A DNA stretch of 44,074 bases from an uncultured Flavobacteriales bacterium (GTDB lineage: Bacteria > Bacteroidota > Bacteroidia > Flavobacteriales_D > CAJJDF01): the NCBI GenBank assembly GCA_905182785.1, contig CAJJDF010000019.1, positions 1-44,074 on the forward strand. Reading direction: 5' to 3'. Positions 8,981 through 16,427 of the stretch are shown piece after piece (positions within the stretch are counted from its first letter, which is position 1; the number at the start of each line of letters is the position of its first letter). The notes beneath the pieces were generated by a model that worked only from the letters and a program-made list of their open reading frames with translations, ran no database searches and had not been told where the DNA came from. Made by a program: the position numbers and the translations under genes.

Positions 8981-10144
8981 TTAATTTATTTTAGGAAACG
9001 TAATTTTAAGTCTAGTCCCTTCGTTTTCTTTACTTGTAAGACTATATTCTCCTTCAAAAGCATTCACCTTCGTTTTTAAGTTGTTTATACCCCTTCCGTC
9101 TGTATTAGGTTTCAATTTTTTAAGATTAAATCCGACACCATCATCTTTTAATTCAATAAAGAAGTTATTATCCCCATTTATTTTGGTTACAATAGTCACG
9201 TTTTTAGCTTTCGAATGCTTGATGGAATTATTAATAAACTCCTGAACTATTCTAAATATTACAATTTCAATTTCAGAGTTAAGGTTGTCAAAGTTACCTT
9301 CTGATTTATAGTGGAATCGAATAATGTTCTGAGAATTTAATTTTTTTACAAACTCAGAAAGAGCAATTTCAATATTTCCCTTTATTAGTACACTCGGCAT
9401 TAAGTTATAGCAGATTTCACGGATATGAGTTATTGCCTCATCTAAGATGTGTTTTGAAGTTTGAATTAATTTATTGAAATTCTGGTCATTTTTTTCTCCG
9501 TATACCTCTAAATTAGTAACCATTAGTTTTGCCATAGCAACTTCTTGAGCAAGTGAATCATGCAGGTCATCCGCCATTCTTTTTTGCTCGTTTTGTTCCG
9601 TTCTTACAATCGTTTGTATAATTTTTTGTTCCGTTTTTTTGGCCTGTGTTATATCTTTTATTTTAATCAAAAAACCTTGTTTGTTATTGACTCTGTCAAT
9701 AATTTTAGAACTAGTTAAAAGACCAATTATTTTAATGTTATTGTAATCAATCTCTGCCTCAAAAGTATAGGAGTTAATAGAAGAGTCTTTTATTCTTTCG
9801 AATTTAGAAAAAGTAGATTTCTTATCGCCAATTATATGATAAATACTTTTTCCTATTACTTCGTTTAGTTCAATGTTAAAAAGGGAACAAACAGAAGAAT
9901 TTATATCCGAAATATTTTGATTGTTATCAAGAATAATAATCAAGTCAGTAACAGCATTGTAGATACTAAAAAAATAGTCTTTAGAGACATTGGTTGCCAT
10001 TAATTCTTCACCCAGCATGTTTATTCCTTGGATGATCATGTCGACTTCGTCTTGCTTTTCCGACAATTTGCCCTTCACAGTATAATTCCCTGCTGCATAT
10101 TCAATAAGTAAGTTACTTAATTCTTCTTCTTGTGATTTTAGCAT
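8981..10144 (-). CDS. Cytoplasmic PAS-domain sensor histidine kinase (HisKA_3 type)
   Basis: The 387-residue protein has no membrane helix. Residues 8-50 resemble a HAMP segment (EYAAGNYTVKGKLSEKQDE), residues 55-170 form a PAS domain (AVTDLIIILDNN...IGKSIYHI), and residues 180-250 a HisKA_3 dimerisation domain with phospho-accepting H195 in MADDLHDSLAQE. The C-terminal HATPase_c domain has the N-box (FINNSIKHSKA) and G-boxes (DDGVGF, GRGINNL). This class pairs with LuxR-type regulators, and the next gene encodes one. A HAMP-like segment without a preceding helix suggests the signal is cytoplasmic or comes from a partner, perhaps the SpoIIAA-like protein encoded 29 bases upstream. Confidence 0.92.
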   Translation of the reverse strand: MLKSQEEELSNLLIEYAAGNYTVKGKLSEKQDEVDMIIQGINMLGEELMATNVSKDYFFSIYNAVTDLIIILDNNQNISDINSSVCSLFNIELNEVIGKSIYHIIGDKKSTFSKFERIKDSSINSYTFEAEIDYNNIKIIGLLTSSKIIDRVNNKQGFLIKIKDITQAKKTEQKIIQTIVRTEQNEQKRMADDLHDSLAQEVAMAKLMVTNLEVYGEKNDQNFNKLIQTSKHILDEAITHIREICYNLMPSVLIKGNIEIALSEFVKKLNSQNIIRFHYKSEGNFDNLNSEIEIVIFRIVQEFINNSIKHSKAKNVTIVTKINGDNNFFIELKDDGVGFNLKKLKPNTDGRGINNLKTKVNAFEGEYSLTSKENEGTRLKITFPKIN

Positions 10145-10173
10145 GGAATTTATATTCTACACTAAGATAAGCC

Positions 10174-10572
10174 TTATTTTTTTTCAACAAAGTTTTCAAG
10201 CCAATTTATTGCTAGTTTCTTATTCGAAAATATTTTTGTTGGAAAATGAGTAGTTTTATTGGATATTTTTAGAAAGAAATTTATGATGTATTTATTGAAA
10301 GCAGAGTTGGTCTGGAATGCAGCAGCTACAATACCTTCTTTTGATTTACCGTGGCCCATGAATTCGCGTGCTTCTCTATCCATTCCATTTATCCCAATTC
10401 CTTCGTCACAAACCAAAAAAGGATAGGATTTTCCTTTGCAAAAATCAAGTCTAACTTCAACTAATTCCTTAGCTATATCAAGCGTTATTGGTCCTTTTTT
10501 ATAAATAACGATCAATATACCGTCTTGTATTGAGAGGTTTATGAAGTCGGTATTAAAAAATATTTCTGTCAT
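10174..10572 (-). CDS. SpoIIAA/STAS-like small protein (DUF7793-type)
   Basis: This 132-residue soluble protein appears alpha/beta. It opens with short strands (DGILIVIYKKGPITLD) and has a central YPFLVCDEGIGINGMDREAREF block. The second half ends with FPTKIFSNKKLAINWL, where a helix packs on the sheet. This pattern resembles the SpoIIAA-like/CRAL-TRIO-type family common in Bacteroidota and now filed as DUF7793. Such proteins often sit beside cytoplasmic histidine kinases, as here. It is the first gene of the operon with the kinase and response regulator. A role as sensor or anti-sigma-like switch partner is inference; no ligand can be named. Confidence 0.72.
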   Translation of the reverse strand: MTEIFFNTDFINLSIQDGILIVIYKKGPITLDIAKELVEVRLDFCKGKSYPFLVCDEGIGINGMDREAREFMGHGKSKEGIVAAAFQTNSAFNKYIINFFLKISNKTTHFPTKIFSNKKLAINWLENFVEKK

Positions 10573-10601
10573 TTGTAAATAAAAATCAATTTGATCTTAT
10601 T

Positions 10602-10631
10602 TAAAGGTAGTCTTTATTATTTAAACAACAA
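10602..10631 (-). promoter_or_regulatory. Putative promoter of the SpoIIAA-like/kinase/regulator operon
   Basis: On the minus strand TACCTTTA (complement of 10602-10609) is one base off TAnnTTTG, and a TTG (complement of 10629-10631) lies 19 bases upstream, the usual spacing for Bacteroidota promoters. Transcription would start about 30 bases before the ATG. The upstream edge of this promoter is about 10 bases from the 30-base palindrome. Confidence 0.4.
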
Positions 10632-10640
10632 GACTTTTAC

Positions 10641-10670
10641 TAAGTATTTATACTTAAGTATAAATACTTA
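10641..10670. promoter_or_regulatory. Perfect 30-base palindrome, candidate operator
   Basis: The left half is TAAGTATTTATACTT and the right half is its exact reverse complement, 15 of 15 bases, with no spacer. Flanking bases 10640 and 10671 do not pair, so the symmetry ends cleanly. It lies between the divergent regulator operon and the PLP/GNAT fusion gene, just upstream of the putative -33 of the former and about 55 bases upstream of the -7 of the latter. No T-run makes it a terminator. A dimeric regulator, perhaps the response regulator at 8304-8978, is the simplest reader. Confidence 0.6.
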
Positions 10671-10724
10671 TTTTTTGCTTTCGAACATAGTTATTTTACT
10701 GTTTCAGCCTTAAGCTTAGTATTA

Positions 10725-10732
10725 TATATTTG
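10725..10732 (+). promoter_or_regulatory. -7 promoter element that fixes the start of the PLP/GNAT fusion gene
   Basis: TATATTTG is an exact TAnnTTTG match. It overlaps an in-frame TTG at 10730 that would otherwise be a possible start. Transcription from this element begins near 10739, so translation must start downstream, at the ATG at 10766. Confidence 0.5.
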
Positions 10733-10765
10733 TTATTGATATTAACACTTAAAACAAAAATCATT

Positions 10766-13213
10766 ATGGCAAGATATAAAATTTATGAAACGGTAGAGAA
10801 AATTGTTAAGAACGCAAAACAAAATGGAGTTGCACATTTAACGACAGAGGATAAGAAATTAAATAATAATTCAATTCAAATAAAAGGAGAGAATTATGTT
10901 AATTTTGGTTCATGTAGCTATTTAGGACTAGAGTTCAATGAGAACATAAAGAATGGAGCAAAACAAGCCATTGATGATTATGGTTCCCAGTTCTCTTCCT
11001 CAAGAGCCTATGTCTCTCCTCGTTTCTATGATGAGCTTGAAACAAAGCTTTCGAAAATATTTAACGCTTCTGCTGTCGTGACTCCAACGACTACACTGGG
11101 TCATATTGCTGCAATCCCTGTTTTAGTAGGTCCCAATGATGTCGTAATTTTGGATCATCAAGTTCATAGTTCTGTTCAAACAGCTGTTGCTTTGGTAAAG
11201 GCTAAAGGTGTGAAAGTGGAAATGGTGAGGCACAATAGAATGGACTTATTGGAAGATAAGATAAAAGAATACAAAGGAGAATACGACAACATTTGGTACA
11301 TGGCAGATGGTATTTATTCAATGTATGGTGATGCTGTTCCTTTGGATGAAGTGTTTGCTTTGATGGATAAATACGAACAATTTCGTTTTTATGTAGATGA
11401 TGCTCATGGTATGAGTTGTTACGGAAAACATGGAAGAGGGTATGTATTAGCTGAAAGAGACATCCACAAACAAATGGTTATGGCTACCTCTTTTGCAAAA
11501 GCATTTGCTACAGGTGGCGGAGCATTATTATTCCCTAATGCTGAATTAGCAATGAGTGTGAGAAGTCTTGGTGGACCAATGATTACTTCGGGACCAATGC
11601 AACCCAGTGCATTGGGAGCTGCAATTGCTTCTGCCGATTTTCATTTATCTGAAGAAATTAACGAGTATCAAGAAGAGTTACAAGAGAACATTAAGTACAC
11701 TCACTTGATGTTAAGTAAATATAAATTACCAAACTTAGCGGCAGACTTCTCCCCTATATTCTTTGTAGGAGTTGGCTTGCCAAAAATAGCTTACAGTTTG
11801 GTGAATAAATTAATGAAGGATGGTTTTTTCTTGAATATCGGAATTTTCCCTGCTGTACCTATCAAAAATACAGGGGTAAGATTCACAATCACTAGGCTGC
11901 ATACATTCGAGCAAATTGAAAGCATGGTAAAGTCTATGGCAAGTCATTTTTTAACTGTTTTAAAAGAAGAGGATTTTTCAGTTCAACAAATTTGTCAAGC
12001 TTTTAAAATTGAGGATATTTATTCTGAAAATTTAGAAGGAGAAGCTCTACTAGTAAATGAAAACCAATTGACATTGGAGCATGCCGATACGATATTGGAT
12101 ATTCCGAAGTCTCAATGGGATACTTTATTAGGAAATAGAGGGACGTTTGATTGGAATGGTTTGAATTTACTTGAGAACTCATTTAAAAATAATGAATTGG
12201 ATGAAGAAAATTGGGATTTTGATTATTTAACAATAAAAGATAAAAATGGGAAAGTTGTATTAGCAACATTTTTAACTACGGCCATGACTAAAGACGACAT
12301 GCTTTCGCCAGAAGATATATCTTATGAAATAGAACAAAAAAGAATTAATGACCCTTATTTTTATACGAGCAGAACTCTTCAGGTAGGTTCTTTGTTAACG
12401 GAAGGAAATCATATCTATTTGGATAGAACATCAGAGGACTGGAAACAAGCTATGACTATGTTTTTAACAAAAGTTTCTGAAATTCAGGAAATCAATAATG
12501 CAAATAGCGTAATGATAAGGGATTTATCAATGGTTGATAATGAAATGGATGATTTTATGATTAATAACGGATATTTCAAAATGGAAATGCCAGAAAATAA
12601 TAAAATAGAAAATATGAATTGGACGGATGATTTAAGTTTAAAAGAATCTTTGTCTAAAAGATCAAAAAAACATATAACTCAAGATGTTTTTAGACATAAG
12701 AACAAATTTGACGTTAATGTTATTGAGAACTGCTCAGAAAAAAACATTGAAAAGTACTATGAATTATATTTAAATGTAAAAAGTAATAGTCTAGCTTTAA
12801 ATACTTATAAATTACCTTACGAATTGTTTAGAAAATTTGCGACTAATAAAGATTGGGAGTTTATTACCCTGAGTTTAAAATCAGAGTTCACTTCAGAAGA
12901 AGATAATGAAGCAATAGCAGTCTGCATTTGTCATAAGGGAGAAGAAAACTATTCTTTCTTACTCGTAGGTGTAGATTATGAAACAAATAGAGAACATAAT
13001 ACTTATAGACAAGCAATGTATAGAGTTTTACTAAGAGCAAAAGAGTTAGGGTATGAGAAAGTTGAATTAGGTTATTCAGCTGTTACCGAAAAAAGAAAGT
13101 TTGGTGCAACTCAAACACAATCTTGTGCGTATATGCAAGTAAAAGATAATTATAACATGGAATCTCTTAATGCTTTGAGCATATCAAAGTCTAATAAAAA
13201 CTCAAAAATATGA
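10766..13213 (+). CDS. Fusion of an alpha-oxoamine-synthase-type PLP enzyme with a GNAT/BioF2-like acyltransferase region
   Basis: This 815-residue protein is about twice the usual length of its N-terminal family. Residues 1-400 are a serine palmitoyltransferase/AONS/KBL-type PLP enzyme: SYLGLE, HQVHSS, DGIYSMYGD, VDDAHGMS (cofactor Asp and His) and SFAKAFATGGG with Schiff-base Lys at about 245. Residues 410-800 look like tandem GNAT-type folds as in FemAB or BioF2-like proteins (for example YLTIKDKNGKVVLATF and LRAKELGYEKVELGYS). Alpha-oxoamine synthases join an amino acid to an acyl thioester, the first step of sphingolipid and sulfonolipid synthesis. A fused GNAT could N-acylate that product, as bacterial ceramide synthases do. 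Both substrate and product are inference. The ATG at 10766 is chosen over TTG 10730, which lies in the promoter. It faces a two-component operon across a palindrome. Confidence 0.85.
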   Translation: MARYKIYETVEKIVKNAKQNGVAHLTTEDKKLNNNSIQIKGENYVNFGSCSYLGLEFNENIKNGAKQAIDDYGSQFSSSRAYVSPRFYDELETKLSKIFNASAVVTPTTTLGHIAAIPVLVGPNDVVILDHQVHSSVQTAVALVKAKGVKVEMVRHNRMDLLEDKIKEYKGEYDNIWYMADGIYSMYGDAVPLDEVFALMDKYEQFRFYVDDAHGMSCYGKHGRGYVLAERDIHKQMVMATSFAKAFATGGGALLFPNAELAMSVRSLGGPMITSGPMQPSALGAAIASADFHLSEEINEYQEELQENIKYTHLMLSKYKLPNLAADFSPIFFVGVGLPKIAYSLVNKLMKDGFFLNIGIFPAVPIKNTGVRFTITRLHTFEQIESMVKSMASHFLTVLKEEDFSVQQICQAFKIEDIYSENLEGEALLVNENQLTLEHADTILDIPKSQWDTLLGNRGTFDWNGLNLLENSFKNNELDEENWDFDYLTIKDKNGKVVLATFLTTAMTKDDMLSPEDISYEIEQKRINDPYFYTSRTLQVGSLLTEGNHIYLDRTSEDWKQAMTMFLTKVSEIQEINNANSVMIRDLSMVDNEMDDFMINNGYFKMEMPENNKIENMNWTDDLSLKESLSKRSKKHITQDVFRHKNKFDVNVIENCSEKNIEKYYELYLNVKSNSLALNTYKLPYELFRKFATNKDWEFITLSLKSEFTSEEDNEAIAVCICHKGEENYSFLLVGVDYETNREHNTYRQAMYRVLLRAKELGYEKVELGYSAVTEKRKFGATQTQSCAYMQVKDNYNMESLNALSISKSNKNSKI

Positions 13214-13440
13214 ATTTAACCAAAGAAGAGTTTTCTTTGTTTAATCTCAAATCAAGATTAAAGCTCTTAAAAAAAGACGGGAAGCTTCTGCGGCAAAGAT
13301 ACCCAGGAGAATACATGTTGGTCTCTCTTTATTCTATATATGGATTTCATATAGAAACGATTTATGATGTGGATAATTTTAAAACCTTATCGGTCAATTC
13401 AATTTTGAATCCTGATGTGTATCAATTATATCCACCCTAG
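13210..13440 (+). CDS. Small protein coupled to the PLP/GNAT fusion gene, function unknown
   Basis: The 76-residue protein starts at an ATG that shares bases with the stop of the fusion gene (ATGA overlap), so it is almost certainly translated by coupling. The N-terminal half is basic and helical (SRLKLLKKDGKLLRQR), the centre is hydrophobic and aromatic (YMLVSLYSIYGFHIE) and the end is proline-rich. No known motif or signal peptide is seen. It may be an accessory subunit. Small subunits of eukaryotic serine palmitoyltransferase are a functional parallel only, with no visible sequence link. A strong terminator follows at 13465, so it ends the operon. Confidence 0.75.
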   Translation: MNLTKEEFSLFNLKSRLKLLKKDGKLLRQRYPGEYMLVSLYSIYGFHIETIYDVDNFKTLSVNSILNPDVYQLYPP

Positions 13441-13464
13441 TAAATCCTAGAAAATAAGACATAA

Positions 13465-13504
13465 CAAAAAAGCCTACTTACAATTTGTAAGGAGGCTTTT
13501 TTTT
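13465..13504. terminator. Bidirectional intrinsic terminator
   Basis: AAAAAGCCT then CTTACAA face TTGTAAG then AGGCTTTTT, giving a long stem with one opposed A/G position and a tight AT loop. It has a T-run on the right and an A-run on the left. It ends the fusion-gene operon on the plus strand and the tRNA-Met transcript on the minus strand. Confidence 0.85.
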
Positions 13505-13505
13505 G

Positions 13506-13579
13506 TAGCGAGAACGAGATTTGAACTCGTGACCTCTGGGTTATGAATCCAGTGCTCTAACCAACTGAGCTACCTCGCC
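13506..13579 (-). tRNA. tRNA-Met (CAU)
   Basis: The minus strand folds as a 74-base cloverleaf. The acceptor stem starts GGCGAGG and ends TCTCGCT plus discriminator A, with G-U pairs at both ends. The D-loop contains AGTTGGTTAG, the T-arm GTTCAAATC. The anticodon loop is TTCATAA, with CAT complementary to 13543-13545. No CCA is encoded. The last pair of the anticodon stem is an A/C mismatch. It lacks initiator features, so it is an elongator tRNA-Met; a lysidine-modified tRNA-Ile cannot be fully excluded from sequence alone. Confidence 0.93.
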
Positions 13580-13595
13580 ATTTTTTTTGGGTGTG

Positions 13596-13603
13596 CAAAT
13601 ATA
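13596..13603 (-). promoter_or_regulatory. -7 promoter element for tRNA-Met
   Basis: The minus strand reads TATATTTG followed by C, an exact TAnnTTTG match placed 16 bases upstream of the mature 5-prime end. The same TATATTTGC precedes tRNA-Ser at 16397-16405, which supports both. Confidence 0.55.
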
Positions 13604-13685
13604 AGAGAACATTTAAATTTTAAAAAAAATAACGTCAATTAATATTACATTTATGGTCTAAAACATTTTAAAGACCAAATTCACT

Positions 13686-14276
13686 ATGAACTTTCTCGCT
13701 CACGAATACTTGTCAAAGCACCATAGAGAGATAAGAGTTGGGAATTTTTTAGCTGATTTTATTCGTGGAAATAATTTAGAAAAATATTCCAAAGAAGTGC
13801 AGTTAGGAGTAGAATTACACAGAAAAATTGATGAATTTACCGATTCTCATGAATTAGTTCACGAAAGTAAAAGAATGTTACATCCAAGACAAGGAAAATA
13901 TTCCTCTGTTTTATTGGATATTTATTACGATTATTTTCTGGCCAAAAACTGGAATAAGTTTTCTGAAGAGCCTCTCCAAGAATTTGCAACGAGTGTGTAT
14001 GATGATTTCTGGGAAATGAGAAAAGTATTTCCCGAGAAAGTGGTAAAATTTTTACCAAATATGCGAAAACAGAATTGGTTTTATAACTACCAATTTTATT
14101 GGGGAATAGACAAAGCCTTGCACAGTATTGCACGAAGAGCAAAATATTCCAATACAATAAAAAACTCTCTGCAAGATTTACAAGAACTGGAAACAGAGCT
14201 GGAAGCTAATTTTTTAATTTTTTTTCCAGAGTTAGAAAAAATGGCATTCGATTTTTTGGCAGAACATAATCTGTAG
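13686..14276 (+). CDS. acpH: Acyl carrier protein phosphodiesterase (AcpH family)
   Basis: The 196-residue protein matches E. coli AcpH (193 residues). It opens MNFLAHEYLS and has GNFLADFIRGN (20-30), LHRKIDEFTD (about 47-56) and the helix LDIYYDYFLAKNW. The family belongs to the HD-like metal hydrolases, and the His/Asp residues in these blocks are the likely metal ligands. AcpH removes 4-phosphopantetheine from holo-ACP, although orthologues outside enterobacteria are less well tested. It stands between tRNA-Met and the paaG-like gene, which follows after 56 bases. Confidence 0.85.
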   Translation: MNFLAHEYLSKHHREIRVGNFLADFIRGNNLEKYSKEVQLGVELHRKIDEFTDSHELVHESKRMLHPRQGKYSSVLLDIYYDYFLAKNWNKFSEEPLQEFATSVYDDFWEMRKVFPEKVVKFLPNMRKQNWFYNYQFYWGIDKALHSIARRAKYSNTIKNSLQDLQELETELEANFLIFFPELEKMAFDFLAEHNL

Positions 14277-14332
14277 CGGTTCTTTTTTATTTAATAGAAG
14301 AATCCGTATTTTTAACCAAACAAAATTACTAG

Positions 14333-15109
14333 ATGGAATTTATAAAGAAAGAAGAAAAAGAAGGAGTTGGGATTATCACTCTCAATCGCCCCGAAGTTTA
14401 CAATAGTTTTAATATTCCTATGGCATTGGAAGTACAAGCAACTTTGGATGAATATGAAACAGACGATTCTATCCGTGCAATTATTTTAACTGCCGAAGGA
14501 AAGGGGTTTTGTGCAGGGCAAGATTTGAAAGAAGCAACAGGAGAAAATGCTCCAAGTATTGAAACCATTGTAGATACAACTTACAATCCTATTGTGATGA
14601 GATTGAGAAACATTGAGAAACCAATTATTGGAGCCGTTAATGGAGTTGCAGCAGGAGCAGGAGCAAACATTGCAATTGCTTGCGACATCACTTTTGCGAG
14701 TGAGAAAGCGAGTTTTATTCAGTCGTTTAGTAGTATAGGATTAATTCCAGACAGTGGAGGAACTTTCTTTTTGCCTCGATTAATAGGAATGCAAAGAGCA
14801 ACTGCTCACATGTTTTTGGCAGATAAGTTTACGGCTCAAAAAGCCAAAGAGATAGGAATGATTTACGAAGTGGTGGAGCATGAAAAACTGCAAGAAACTG
14901 CATTTGAATTTGCAAAACTATTGGCACAAAGACCTACCAAAGGATTTGGATTGACCAAAAGAGCTTTGAACAAGGCATTGACAAATGACTTGGAAACACA
15001 ACTTACAGTGGAAAGAGATTTGCAAGCGCAAGCATCAAAAACTGACGACAATAAAGAAGGAATTGAGGCTTTCTTGGAGAAGAGAAAACCAGTATTTAAG
15101 GGGAAATAA
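14333..15109 (+). CDS. paaG: Enoyl-CoA hydratase/isomerase, PaaG type
   Basis: This is a 258-residue crotonase-fold enzyme with the oxyanion-hole segments GKGFCAGQDLKEA (about 56-68) and NGVAAGAGANIAIACD (about 104-119), and IGLIPDSGGTFFLPR (about 136-150), typical of PaaG. PaaG isomerises the ring 1,2-epoxide of phenylacetyl-CoA to an oxepin and assists later steps. The next gene encodes a PaaH-like dehydrogenase, and this pair often sits in phenylacetate clusters. No oxygenase paaABCDE or paaZ is visible here, so a general beta-oxidation role is possible. The two genes are 101 bases apart, separated by repeat-like DNA. Confidence 0.82.
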   Translation: MEFIKKEEKEGVGIITLNRPEVYNSFNIPMALEVQATLDEYETDDSIRAIILTAEGKGFCAGQDLKEATGENAPSIETIVDTTYNPIVMRLRNIEKPIIGAVNGVAAGAGANIAIACDITFASEKASFIQSFSSIGLIPDSGGTFFLPRLIGMQRATAHMFLADKFTAQKAKEIGMIYEVVEHEKLQETAFEFAKLLAQRPTKGFGLTKRALNKALTNDLETQLTVERDLQAQASKTDDNKEGIEAFLEKRKPVFKGK

Positions 15110-15115
15110 GAATAG

Positions 15116-15210
15116 ATTAAAGATCGCTTCGCTCTTAGAAAAAAAGATTTTAGAGCAATAAAAATTAAAGCGAGAATCAACTAATGGCTATTTACTAATT
15201 ACTAAAAAGA
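15116..15210 (+). repeat. Intergenic repeat-like segment between paaG and paaH
   Basis: The segment contains CGCTTCGCTCTTAG, a facing TTTAGAGC, then GCGAGAATCA (15170-15179) and CTAATGGC (15181-15188), then TACTAATTACTA just before the paaH ATG. The two middle words recur in the same order and with similar spacing upstream of the phosphatase gene (40916-40925 and 40936-40943). It resembles the degenerate interspersed elements common between genes in Flavobacteriales. Confidence 0.5.
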
Positions 15211-16365
15211 ATGAATATAGGAATAATTGGAGCAGGAGCAATGGGTGCTGGAATAGCACAGGTTGCAGCTACGGCAGGAGAAGAAGTAATGGTGTTTGAT
15301 ACAAACTCGGCTTCTTTGGATAAAGCTGGAGCAAAATTGAATAAGTTATTTGATAGATTAGTAGAAAAAGAAAAGTATACTAGAGAAGATGCAGATGCAA
15401 TTCTTGGAAGAATAACGTTTATAGAAAGCATGGATTATTTCGAAAACTCGGAATTAATCATTGAAGCAATTATAGAAAATTTAGAGGTAAAACAAAGTGT
15501 GTTTTCTAAGTTGGAAGAAATTGTATCGGAAGATTGTATTTTGGCTTCCAATACTTCTTCTTTGAGTATTGCTTCTATTTCTTCGGCTTGTAAAAACCCG
15601 GAGAGAGTTATTGGAATTCATTTCTTTAACCCAGCCCCATTAATGAAATTGGTTGAGGTAATCCCTGCTATTACCACTGCGCAGGAGGTAACCGATAAAG
15701 CAAAATCTACGATTGACAGCTGGAAAAAAGTAACAGCATTGGTAAAAGATACTCCAGGATTTATTGTGAATCGTGTGGCTCGTCCTTTTTATGGAGAAGC
15801 ATTGAGGATTTACGAAGAGGGGATTTCAGATTTTGCCACAATTGATTGGGCAATGAAAGAAATTGGCGGTTTTAGAATGGGACCTTTTGAGTTGATGGAT
15901 TACATAGGAAATGACATCAACTACACAGTAACAGAGACTGTGTTTACTTCGTTTTATTGTGATCCACGATACAAACCTTCGTTTACGCAAAAACGGTTCT
16001 CTGAGGCTGGATTATTGGGAAGAAAAACAGGGAAAGGGTTTTATGATTACAAAGAAGGAGCAATAAATGCTGAACCTAATAAAGACGAGAAGTTAGGAAA
16101 AGAAATTTTTGAAAGAATCTTAGCAATGTTAATTAACGAAGCGGCAGATGCAGTTTTCTGGCAAGTAGCTTCTAAAGAAGATATTGATTTAGCAATGCGC
16201 TTTGGGACCAATTACCCAAAAGGTTTATTAGCATGGTGTGATGAGCTGGGAGCCAACAAGGTTTTGACGATTTTGGAAAACCTATATCAAACCTATTGCG
16301 AAGACCGATATAGACCCAGTAGTTTGCTAAGAAAAATGGCAAAAGAAAATGCAAGATTTTTTTAA
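15211..16365 (+). CDS. paaH: 3-hydroxyacyl-CoA dehydrogenase, PaaH type
   Basis: The 384-residue protein has an N-terminal NAD-binding domain (GAGAMGAGIAQ at 7-17, SNTSSLSI near 113-120, the catalytic histidine in IGIHFFNPAP near 135-144) followed by two 3HCDH C-terminal domains (about 185-280 with GRKTGKGFYDY, and about 295-380). It oxidises 3-hydroxyacyl-CoA to 3-oxoacyl-CoA; in phenylacetate breakdown PaaH acts on 3-hydroxyadipyl-CoA. The double C-terminal domain makes it longer than a minimal HBD-type enzyme (about 285). Its partner paaG is upstream. Substrate assignment rests on that pairing and is inference. Confidence 0.85.
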   Translation: MNIGIIGAGAMGAGIAQVAATAGEEVMVFDTNSASLDKAGAKLNKLFDRLVEKEKYTREDADAILGRITFIESMDYFENSELIIEAIIENLEVKQSVFSKLEEIVSEDCILASNTSSLSIASISSACKNPERVIGIHFFNPAPLMKLVEVIPAITTAQEVTDKAKSTIDSWKKVTALVKDTPGFIVNRVARPFYGEALRIYEEGISDFATIDWAMKEIGGFRMGPFELMDYIGNDINYTVTETVFTSFYCDPRYKPSFTQKRFSEAGLLGRKTGKGFYDYKEGAINAEPNKDEKLGKEIFERILAMLINEAADAVFWQVASKEDIDLAMRFGTNYPKGLLAWCDELGANKVLTILENLYQTYCEDRYRPSSLLRKMAKENARFF

Positions 16366-16396
16366 GCCTTTTGTTTTTTGTGTAGATAAACTTTTC

Positions 16397-16404
16397 TATA
16401 TTTG
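16397..16404 (+). promoter_or_regulatory. -7 promoter element for tRNA-Ser
   Basis: TATATTTG matches TAnnTTTG exactly and lies 23 bases before the mature tRNA 5-prime end. It begins 31 bases after the paaH stop, so the tRNA has its own promoter. A TTG lies at 16378-16380, 16 bases upstream, which is a little close. Confidence 0.55.
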
Positions 16405-16427
16405 CAAACCTTAATCGAAAGGAAATT

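Noticed and set aside
10602-10732. The palindrome as a recombination or attachment site
   Set aside because: No integrase, second copy or target duplication is seen nearby, and the position between divergent promoters fits an operator better.
10730-10765. In-frame TTG as start of the PLP/GNAT fusion gene
   Set aside because: It overlaps the TATATTTG promoter element, would add 12 atypical residues, and an ATG at 10766 fits the family start.
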